This document shows positions 18,097 to 23,636 of a stretch of DNA of 48,063 nt, piece after piece; the stretch's first letter is position 1, and every line of letters starts with the position of its first letter. The DNA comes from an uncultured Mycoplasmatota bacterium. Lineage in GTDB: Bacteria > Bacillota_I > Bacilli_A > RF39 > UBA660. Below the pieces are notes generated by a model, which worked only from the letters and a program-made list of their open reading frames with translations, was not told where the DNA came from and made no database searches. The translations under genes were made by a program, and so were the position numbers. The stretch is from positions 1 to 48,063 of the forward strand of contig URDT01000009.1 in NCBI GenBank assembly GCA_900546745.1. Reading direction: 5' to 3'.

Positions 18097-18282
18097 TTGA
18101 ACAAACTTATAAGTGTAAAAAAGATTATCGCAATATTACTTACAGTAGTGTTTTGTGTACTTTCACTAACCAAGCAAATAGGTTCTACAGAATTTCTAAG
18201 CGTATTTAGCATGGTTGTTGGTTATTATTTTGGAGCTAGTGTAAGTAGACAAGCTACTAACGAAGCAAAGGAGTTGATTTAA
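18097..18282 (+). CDS. Small membrane protein of the lysis cassette (second holin or antiholin candidate)
   Basis: I chose TTG 18097 because TAGGAGAGTGAT lies just upstream; the GTG at 18088 would sit inside that site. The 61-residue protein has two hydrophobic helices (KIIAILLTVVFCVLSLT and FLSVFSMVVGYYFGAS) and a short charged tail. Its stop overlaps the endolysin start (TAATG). Similar two-helix proteins accompany endolysins in Gram-positive phages and may regulate the holin. Confidence 0.68.
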   Translation: MNKLISVKKIIAILLTVVFCVLSLTKQIGSTEFLSVFSMVVGYYFGASVSRQATNEAKELI

Positions 18283-18956
18283 TGTATATTGGATTAGACG
18301 CAGGACACACACTTTCTGGATTAGGTACTGGTGCTAGTTGTTACGCTAGTGAAACTGATATGAACAGAAAAGTACATAAAAGACTTACCGAAATGTTAAC
18401 CGAGAAAGGTCATAAAGTACATAATTGTACTGTAGATAAAAGTAATAGTGATCTAAGCGATAGAGTTAATAAAGCTAATAGTGTTAATTTAGATTTATTC
18501 GTTTCTCTTCATCTTAACGCTTATCAAAAAACAAATAACGCTATGGGAGTAGAAACGTATTACTATTCTTCATCTAAGAAAGGAAAGACTTATGCAACTA
18601 ATGTTCAAAATGAATTAGTTAAAGAAGTAGGTTGGAAAAATAGAGGTATTAAAACTGCTAACTTCTACGTTATCAAGAACACTAAAGCTCCTGCAATACT
18701 TGTTGAGTTAGGTTTCTGTGATAGCAAAGCAGATATGGATTTATTTAACGTAGAAAAAGTTTGCAAAGCTCTATTCAAAGGTATAACTGGCGTTGAATAC
18801 AAATCAACGACAACTACTACTACTACTACTAAACCTGTATATAGAGTTGTTATTGACGGAAAACACATTGGATCATACGCAGAACTAAGTAACATAATAG
18901 AGCAAATAAAAAATCATATATCAAATGCTAAGAAAGTTGAAATAACAAGAATATAA
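18282..18956 (+). CDS. Endolysin: N-acetylmuramoyl-L-alanine amidase (Amidase_3) with SPOR-like tail
   Basis: The 224-residue enzyme cuts the bond between MurNAc and L-Ala. The zinc ligands and catalytic Glu of the Amidase_3 family are visible: DAGH (His9), Glu24, SLHLNA (His77) and VELGF (Glu142). A run of eight Thr encoded partly by six ACT codons (18813-18830) links it to a 45-residue C-terminal domain (VYRVVIDGKHIGSYAEL, KKVEITRI) resembling a SPOR/cell-wall-binding fold. It lacks a signal peptide, so it depends on the holin. Confidence 0.88.
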   Translation: MYIGLDAGHTLSGLGTGASCYASETDMNRKVHKRLTEMLTEKGHKVHNCTVDKSNSDLSDRVNKANSVNLDLFVSLHLNAYQKTNNAMGVETYYYSSSKKGKTYATNVQNELVKEVGWKNRGIKTANFYVIKNTKAPAILVELGFCDSKADMDLFNVEKVCKALFKGITGVEYKSTTTTTTTTKPVYRVVIDGKHIGSYAELSNIIEQIKNHISNAKKVEITRI

Positions 18957-18960
18957 AAAT

Positions 18961-18985
18961 AGAGTAGGTTACGCCTACTCTTTTA
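18961..18985. terminator. Bidirectional terminator between late and early transcription units
   Basis: AGAGTAGG (18961-18968) pairs with CCTACTCT (18974-18981) around a 5-base loop, with T-rich sequence on the right and A-rich sequence on the left. It sits 4 bp after the endolysin stop and overlaps the stop of the convergent minus-strand gene, so it can stop both. Confidence 0.8.
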
Positions 18986-19286
18986 TTTTAACTCTTTCAT
19001 TAAGTATTTTATTCCATTCACTTTGCTTTGTACTGCATAGACCACTATTTGTCGCTTTCCCTCTTTGTATCTCTGCATTTAATCTACCACTCTTAGTATT
19101 ATTATAATACCCCATCATTTCTCTACCTCTAGCTCTACACACCTTTGCTTTGTTGTAATTCTCTCTTATGAACATATCAAGTGTTTCTTTACTCTCAAAC
19201 TCTTTTATAGGGTTTAGATCTACATATCTTCTATAATTATTTATAAAATCAACTAATTTTTGTTGTTTATAACTTAACCTAATCAT
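18975..19286 (-). CDS. Hypothetical basic protein (103 aa)
   Basis: I place the start at ATG 19286 (MIRLSYKQQKL), with GAGGGGG 11 bases upstream. A TTG at 19352 would extend it by 22 residues, but into the ACG-repeat leader. The protein is Lys/Arg rich with a helical N-terminal half and no known motif (C-terminal RGKATNSGLCSTKQSEWNK). It is the only gene of its transcription unit, driven by the promoter at 19595-19623. Confidence 0.55.
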   Translation of the reverse strand: MIRLSYKQQKLVDFINNYRRYVDLNPIKEFESKETLDMFIRENYNKAKVCRARGREMMGYYNNTKSGRLNAEIQRGKATNSGLCSTKQSEWNKILNERVKIKE

Positions 19287-19325
19287 AGGTATAATTACCC
19301 CCTCGTAATAGTTATATCGTAATGT

Positions 19326-19481
19326 ACGTTTAGTACGTTCTTTACGTAGCAACGCTTTCGCTTTACGTTCATTACGTTTTAACGTTTATTATGTTAACTA
19401 ACGTTGCTTACGCTTTAACGCTCTTTATACGTTCTTACGCATTGCTTTACGCTTTGCTTTACGTCTTAACACTTAGAAACG
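19326..19481 (-). repeat. ACG-rich degenerate repeat array
   Basis: Fifteen ACG trinucleotides occur in 156 bp, nearly all within (T/A)ACG(T/C)T. Many are spaced 8-9 bp, at 19326, 19335, 19344, 19352, then 19365, 19374, 19382 and 19401, 19410, 19418. This is far above the level in the surrounding AT-rich DNA. On the minus strand it lies in the leader between promoter 19595-19623 and the 103-residue gene. It could be an iteron array for a replication or regulatory protein, or a decayed repetitive coding region. Confidence 0.55.
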
Positions 19482-19501
19482 TAAATAAAAAATAAATTCA
19501 C

Positions 19502-19553
19502 ATTTGATTTGTCAAAATCAAATACGAGCGAAGCGAAGTTGCTATACGTTACT
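19502..19553 (-). repeat. Structured element, copy A
   Basis: Read on the minus strand, this begins AGTAACGTATAG, continues with TCGCTTCGCTCGT and ends in a hairpin (ATTTGATTT, 4-base loop, AAATCAAAT). Copy B, in opposite orientation at 34743-34794, has the same order of parts with about 80% identity by eye. Copy A falls within the predicted 5' leader of the 19286 gene, about 35 bases after its transcription start. Confidence 0.55.
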
Positions 19554-19594
19554 AAACGCTCTAACGCTTATCAACGTATAACTGTTCGTTAGTA

Positions 19595-19623
19595 AGTGTA
19601 ACTCAAAAAGTTGTACTTGTCAA
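19595..19623 (-). promoter_or_regulatory. SigA-type promoter for the 19286 gene
   Basis: On the minus strand, a perfect -35 TTGACA (19623-19618) and a 17-bp spacer precede -10 TACACT (19600-19595, four of six bases match). The leader to the next gene would be about 300 bases and would contain structured element A and the ACG array. TTGACAAGTA here is repeated exactly on the plus strand at 34610, upstream of structured element B. Confidence 0.62.
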
Positions 19624-19744
19624 TAGGTTTTCTTAAATTTCATCTTGATTTGCAAAAAAAATGCTTAGTAGCGTTCATTAGAACGCAAAAAGATACCCCC
19701 ACGCTTTAGCAAGTTAAAGTTATAAAGTTTTAATTTGTTAAAGC

Positions 19745-19907
19745 AAAAAAGACACGCCAACCTGTAAACGTGTCTTTAAGTATATAATTTTATTGAAAGG
19801 AGGTGTGAAAAAACCGAATCATGTTGTGCCACTAAACATAATTCATATATATGTGCTAGTAAAGAAGTTAAAGCGTTAAGTCGGCTAAGTCGTTAACTCT
19901 CAACTAC
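19745..19907 (-). ncRNA. Candidate small RNA carrying a 16S anti-Shine-Dalgarno copy
   Basis: A consensus promoter (19914-19942) drives minus-strand transcription into a gene-free stretch. That stretch ends about 160 bases later at a strong terminator: GACACG (19774-19769), a 12-base loop and CGTGTC (19756-19751), followed by six T. A 5' stem-loop is possible (AGTTAACG with CGCTTTAACT). Between the two hairpins lies CACCTCCTTTC (complement of 19795-19805), an 11-base match to the 3' end of bacterial 16S rRNA, flanked by single-stranded-looking T- and A-rich sequence. The RNA could pair with ribosome binding sites. No credible ORF lies on this strand. Confidence 0.6.
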
Positions 19908-19913
19908 AATATA

Positions 19914-19942
19914 ATTATAACAAATTATGAAAACTTTGTCAA
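19914..19942 (-). promoter_or_regulatory. Consensus SigA promoter of the candidate small RNA
   Basis: On the minus strand, TTGACA (19942-19937), exactly 17 bp and TATAAT (19919-19914): both boxes are perfect, making this the strongest promoter I see in the genome. It begins 15 bp after the stop of the RuvC-like gene and points away from it, so its only product is the transcript ending near 19745. Confidence 0.85.
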
Positions 19943-19956
19943 CAAATTTTTACAAT

Positions 19957-20463
19957 TTATGCACCTTTTTTACATTCTTCCAAATAATATGTTCCTAACG
20001 CAATAGCGTCTGATTCATCTGCTAAATATGTTTTAATTCCATCTTTCTTTTTATAGTAAACTGGAACACATATATGGTTAGGATTTAAGCTCCAACGTTT
20101 AGCAATACATTCAGCTACTTCTCTTTTTTCTGCTTTACCATTACCAGTTATAACTTTCTTCATGCTCATTGGGTTTACTTCTTTAACTTCGCAATTAAAC
20201 ATATCAGCTAATAACAAAACAATGCCTTGCAGTTGAGCTAATTTAACAATATTTGTTCCACCAAATTTACTTCCTGCAACGTTAACTTTTTCAACAACTA
20301 CAACATCTGGATTATAAAAAGAAAATATTTGATAAAACTCTCTTTGAGCTTGTCTAAGGGAAGTTACGCAATCTAACGTAACTATCCCACTTTCAACATA
20401 TTTACCATCTTCAAATACGCAATACCCACTTCTTGCTCCGTGATCTACACTTAAAACAACCAT
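19957..20463 (-). CDS. RuvC-like Holliday junction resolvase
   Basis: The 168-residue product has the RNase H-fold RuvC pattern: a first-strand Asp (VVLSVDHGARSGY), Glu in VVVVEKV (residue about 58), KKVITGNGKAEKREVA, and the C-terminal Asp pair DESDAIALG. Resolvases of this type cut four-way junctions before DNA packaging. It starts at the base where ThyX ends and is the last gene of the long replication operon. RuvC/poxvirus-type phage resolvases are common, so only the family is assigned. Confidence 0.8.
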   Translation of the reverse strand: MVVLSVDHGARSGYCVFEDGKYVESGIVTLDCVTSLRQAQREFYQIFSFYNPDVVVVEKVNVAGSKFGGTNIVKLAQLQGIVLLLADMFNCEVKEVNPMSMKKVITGNGKAEKREVAECIAKRWSLNPNHICVPVYYKKKDGIKTYLADESDAIALGTYYLEECKKGA

Positions 20464-21020
20464 TATTCGTTTACCCCTCTTCTGTACTCTTCTAATTCCT
20501 TCTTATACGCTTCTGATTTGTGATACCCACAACTAAACATTTCTGGACAGAAACCACGATATGTACATTCTTTAACCATAACTGACGCTAATTCTGGTTC
20601 AACTAAAGCTATCTCGTTTTTAACTTGTTGCCATGCTTGTCTTGTTTCTAATGAAGCACAATGACATAATCTCTTTCTTGATATGTTTATAAGTGCTTGT
20701 GCATTAGCTTCACATTCGTGATTAACTAAACTGTTTTGTGGCATTTCATCACGACTTATTCCAGTTCTATCAGTACGTTGGGTAGACACAAAATGCTCTA
20801 TACCGTACTTATGGCGTACTAAATGTACTGATACCCAGTATTTTAAATCGCTCCATTTCCACCCTATATGTAACTTTCTTATAGGACTATGTTCACTAAG
20901 TAATAATCTTCTTTTCCAATCGGAAGAAGGGTATGCACCCTTATCTTTACCGATCGTATTCATTGTTGCGTTCTTTACATCTTGCCAATTATCTTTATAG
21001 TTTCTTAATGTTATATTCAT
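20463..21020 (-). CDS. thyX: Flavin-dependent thymidylate synthase ThyX
   Basis: The 185-residue protein contains the ThyX signature RHxx7S as RHK-YGIEHFV-S (69-79), the preceding SEHSPIRKLHIGW segment, and QRTDR, NHECEANAQALINISRKRLC and ETRQAW downstream. It makes dTMP from dUMP with methylene-tetrahydrofolate and FAD. It is somewhat shorter than many bacterial ThyX (over 200 residues). Its folate substrate could come from FolD, encoded in the same operon. A hairpin precedes its ribosome site (see 21055-21094). Confidence 0.8.
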   Translation of the reverse strand: MNITLRNYKDNWQDVKNATMNTIGKDKGAYPSSDWKRRLLLSEHSPIRKLHIGWKWSDLKYWVSVHLVRHKYGIEHFVSTQRTDRTGISRDEMPQNSLVNHECEANAQALINISRKRLCHCASLETRQAWQQVKNEIALVEPELASVMVKECTYRGFCPEMFSCGYHKSEAYKKELEEYRRGVNE

Positions 21021-21054
21021 GTTAATTATCTCTCCTTAGTAATTTTAAAAATAT

Positions 21055-21094
21055 AAACATAGGTCATGGTGCAAGGTGTATTCTGCCTATGTTT
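21055..21094 (-). terminator. Terminator or attenuator hairpin in front of thyX
   Basis: AAACATAGG and CCTATGTTT form a 9-bp stem around a 22-base loop. On the minus strand it is followed by an AT-rich tract with five T, and about 17 bases later by the thyX ribosome site AAGGAGAG. It would lower expression of thyX and ruvC relative to upstream genes; T-rich sequence on the other side could stop antisense transcripts too. Confidence 0.5.
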
Positions 21095-21113
21095 TTTACG
21101 TGATACACTACGT

Positions 21114-21136
21114 AATATTTTTGAATTGCGAGTTAC
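21114..21136 (-). repeat. Intergenic 23-bp repeat, copy 1
   Basis: This 23-bp sequence, AATATTTTTGAATTGCG plus RTTAC on the plus strand, recurs at 23140-23162 with a single mismatch. Both copies directly follow a stop codon in the replication operon, the TAA being part of the repeat. Shorter relatives with GCAATT lie before the genes at 21345 and 23586. It may be an mRNA-processing or recombination site. Confidence 0.5.
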
Positions 21137-21345
21137 ATACCTAAATCTACGAACTTACAAAATTCATCTGACATATCGTTTTGTAAGTGTCCACCGCAAT
21201 CCTCACATAAAGATATTGTTTGTTCTACCATATTGTCTTGAACACCGAACTCCAATCTATAAGATGGTTCGTCTACGTAAATATCTCTTCCACAACCATC
21301 ACATTTAATTACACACTCATTTCTTTTAAATTCAACATTTATCAT
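21133..21345 (-). CDS. Small zinc-ribbon protein (70 aa)
   Basis: I take ATG 21345 (MINVEFKRNE), preceded by GGAGG 8 bases upstream; a longer frame to 21402 would overlap the nuclease gene. Two CxxC pairs (CDGCG and CEDCG) about 38 residues apart suggest one zinc-binding site. The function is unknown; it is one of several tiny Cys-rich proteins in the operon. Confidence 0.65.
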   Translation of the reverse strand: MINVEFKRNECVIKCDGCGRDIYVDEPSYRLEFGVQDNMVEQTISLCEDCGGHLQNDMSDEFCKFVDLGM

Positions 21346-21389
21346 TTTTAAAATCCTCCATTTACTTCGTAATATAATCAAATTGCGTA

Positions 21390-22151
21390 TTATAAATCCC
21401 AACCATCATTAGACTTGATGTATTTAGGACACTCATCATAATATTTACAGAAGTTCTTACAGAAGTATTTTCCACCTTTAGCTTCTGGTAAGAATATTCC
21501 TTGTTCCATAGCTCTTACATTTCTCTTTATTCTTGCTAATCCACGCTCTATAAACGCTTCATTTATTTCGATTTCCTTTGTTTTTCTCTCTTTTGTAAAA
21601 ATAAATACAAAACGCTCTGGATAAAATCCGTATTTTTGTTTATAATACAAACTGTATACGGTGGCTTGTATGTTATCAGAAAGCTCTCTCTTCGTAAATT
21701 TCGAGCTACGACCAGTTTTGTAGTCGCTGATAACTATTGACTTATCTTCTATGCTACCGTCTACTCTATCTACAAATCCTTTGAATGGTAATGATATGCC
21801 GTCTATTTGCAAATCAAACTCTTCTTCTGTTAAGATAGGCTTCATATTAGCGTACTTTTCATAGAAATAATCGAATTGCTCTAATGCTTCATTTATATAT
21901 TGTTCTTTCTTTCCATCTGGAAATTCACACTCTAAATCATTAACTGCATTATAGAACATATCAACCATTTGCTCTTGTGTTAAATTTTCTTTATAATGCT
22001 TATCGAATAGATCGTGAAGCAAAGCTCCAAACTCTCCATAAAAATTCTTATCGTCCTCTATTTTTTCTTCCCCTATTTTGTTATATTGTCTAAGGCACTT
22101 ATAACCACACGTTTCATATGTTCCAATACAACTTACACTAAACCTCTTCAT
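21390..22151 (-). CDS. RecB/Cas4-family PD-(D/E)XK exonuclease
   Basis: The 253-residue protein shows the Cas4/AddB-like nuclease layout: N-terminal Cys (SCIGTYETCGYKC), GEFGALLHDLFDKHY with the active-site His, FKGFVDRVD (Asp), ISDYKTG (Asp...Lys) and QATVYSLYY (QxxxY), then CKNFCKYYDEC. The four cysteines flanking the core usually hold a 4Fe-4S cluster. It likely processes DNA ends for recombination or replication alongside RuvC. Confidence 0.8.
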   Translation of the reverse strand: MKRFSVSCIGTYETCGYKCLRQYNKIGEEKIEDDKNFYGEFGALLHDLFDKHYKENLTQEQMVDMFYNAVNDLECEFPDGKKEQYINEALEQFDYFYEKYANMKPILTEEEFDLQIDGISLPFKGFVDRVDGSIEDKSIVISDYKTGRSSKFTKRELSDNIQATVYSLYYKQKYGFYPERFVFIFTKERKTKEIEINEAFIERGLARIKRNVRAMEQGIFLPEAKGGKYFCKNFCKYYDECPKYIKSNDGWDL

Positions 22152-22154
22152 TCT

Positions 22155-22283
22155 TTAATCCTCCTTATTTATAGCACTTTTTATTTTTCTTATAATAGTT
22201 GATATAATAAAAGCAACTAAGCATATTAAAACTATGCTTAGTGTTACTTTATCTTCAAAACCCATGAATTGCACATTATTCAT
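22155..22283 (-). CDS. Single-span membrane protein (42 aa)
   Basis: ATG overlaps the folD stop (TAATG), and the next gene's AGGAGG lies at its end. The 42 residues contain one hydrophobic helix (VTLSIVLICLVAFIISTII), preceded by an acidic and followed by a Lys/Arg-rich segment, so the C-terminus should face the cytoplasm. Function unknown. Confidence 0.55.
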   Translation of the reverse strand: MNNVQFMGFEDKVTLSIVLICLVAFIISTIIRKIKSAINKED

Positions 22284-23125
22284 TACTTTTTACACCTTTC
22301 ATAACACTCAATACTGTTCTTAATTACTTCTAATACTGTCATAACACCAACACCACCAGGAACGCTTGTAACGTCCTTAAACTCTTCGTAAAGCTCTTTA
22401 TCTATGTCGCCACATAACTTACCTTCTTCATCACGATTAATACCTACATCTATAGCAATAGTGTTATCTAATCTGTAAAATTCAAACATATTTTTATTAA
22501 AGTGATTTGCTTTACCTATTGCTGATATAAAAATATCGCTATAAGCAATTAAACAATTTAAAGTTATTTCATCTGTTTTGCTATTGCAAACTGTAACCGT
22601 TGCTCCTGCATTAATCATTAATTGAGCAAGAGGTTTACCAACGATATTTGAACGTCCTACTATAGTAACGATTTTACCGTTTAAATCAATACCTTGATAT
22701 TCTAATATAGTCATTATTCCTTTAGGCGTACATGGAATTATAGCGTCCTTATCACCAATCATAAGCTTACCTTTGTTAATAGTAGTAAATCCGTCTATAT
22801 CCTTTTCTGGTGCTATAGCGTTTATTACTGCTTCTTCGCTTATATGTTCTGGTAAAGGTAACTGAACCATTATTCCGTGTATATCTTTATCAAGATTAAA
22901 TCTTTTTATAGAGTTTATTAACGCTTCTTGTGATGTTTCTTCATCGCCTTGAATATGCTTTACTTCTATTCCCACCTCCTTACATAAATTTATTTTGTTA
23001 CGTACATATACGTTAGACGCAGGATTCTCACCTATCTGTATGAATACTACTTTACAACCACCTTTGTACGTTTCTTTGATCTTTGATATTTCTTTCTCTC
23101 TTATTTTTTTACAGTTAATTATCAT
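22283..23125 (-). CDS. folD: FolD: methylene-tetrahydrofolate dehydrogenase/cyclohydrolase
   Basis: The full-length 280-residue bifunctional enzyme interconverts methylene-, methenyl- and formyl-tetrahydrofolate using NADP. The signatures are intact: YVRNKINLC (catalytic Lys44), VQLPLP (Gln88), EKDIDG, PCTPKG, GRSNIVGKP (nucleotide site) and VPGGVGVMT (usually VPGGVGPMT). In the same operon as ThyX it could set the supply of methylene-folate for dTMP synthesis. FolD is uncommon in phages of this size; its base composition is like that of its neighbours. Confidence 0.9.
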   Translation of the reverse strand: MIINCKKIREKEISKIKETYKGGCKVVFIQIGENPASNVYVRNKINLCKEVGIEVKHIQGDEETSQEALINSIKRFNLDKDIHGIMVQLPLPEHISEEAVINAIAPEKDIDGFTTINKGKLMIGDKDAIIPCTPKGIMTILEYQGIDLNGKIVTIVGRSNIVGKPLAQLMINAGATVTVCNSKTDEITLNCLIAYSDIFISAIGKANHFNKNMFEFYRLDNTIAIDVGINRDEEGKLCGDIDKELYEEFKDVTSVPGGVGVMTVLEVIKNSIECYERCKK

Positions 23126-23139
23126 TTACTTTACCTCCC

Positions 23140-23162
23140 AATATTTTTGAATTGCGAATTAC
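23140..23162 (-). repeat. Intergenic 23-bp repeat, copy 2
   Basis: Matches 21114-21136 at 22 of 23 positions and sits between the stop at 23164 and the folD ribosome site, the same relation to its neighbours as copy 1. Confidence 0.5.
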
Positions 23163-23163
23163 T

Positions 23164-23586
23164 TTACTCAATCAAGTAATCACATTTTGCATCGGCGAAA
23201 ATATTTTTATGAACACATAAATCTAAATTTTCTTCATATTCTTCATAATCATAAATTCCTATAGTTTTTTCACCATCTAACTCTTGTAATTTCTTTATTA
23301 AATCTTTAATTTTCATTATTCTTCCTCCACTTTTGGTACCGACATTAATGTCGCTCGCATTCATTTCAGTTAATGTTCCTAATCTATTGACTGCTAAATT
23401 ATAAGCTTCTTCAAAGTTTTTATTTGCTGAACTAATAATATCCTTAAAATCTGTTGAATAATCTGCATAAATAATAGTCCATCCATTCTTCCCTGCTTGA
23501 ATTATTATTTTATATCCATCTTTGTCCTTATAACATTTTTCTATCTCAATTTCTGTACTTGGCATCATACCCAAAAATCTTTCCAT
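23164..23586 (-). CDS. Hypothetical protein, apparent fusion of two small phage proteins (140 aa)
   Basis: ATG 23586 is chosen for its AAAGGGG site 8 bases upstream. Residues 1-85 form one unit (MERFLGMMPSTEIEIEKC). Residues 91-140 begin at an internal Met (MKIKDLIKKLQELDGEKTIG) with its own GGAGG 8 bases upstream at 23316, and look like a complete small phage protein with an acidic DYEEYEE segment. The two parts are in one frame without a stop. Both the fusion and the 50-residue product may be made. Confidence 0.6.
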   Translation of the reverse strand: MERFLGMMPSTEIEIEKCYKDKDGYKIIIQAGKNGWTIIYADYSTDFKDIISSANKNFEEAYNLAVNRLGTLTEMNASDINVGTKSGGRIMKIKDLIKKLQELDGEKTIGIYDYEEYEENLDLCVHKNIFADAKCDYLIE

Positions 23587-23636
23587 ATTCATATCCCCTT
23601 TACTTCGTAATAATTTCAAATTGTTAAGAAGCGTTG

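Noticed and set aside
20463..21020. Misc. nuclease or unknown protein instead of ThyX
   Set aside because: The RHK-x7-S motif with following QRTDR and the flanking conserved segments fit ThyX, although the protein is short.
21066..21308. Plus-strand 80-aa frame opposite the zinc-ribbon gene
   Set aside because: No ribosome site; it is antisense to a gene with clear CxxC motifs and a strong site.
21390..22151. Cas4 of a phage CRISPR system
   Set aside because: No array or other cas genes; this family is widespread in phages as a stand-alone exonuclease.
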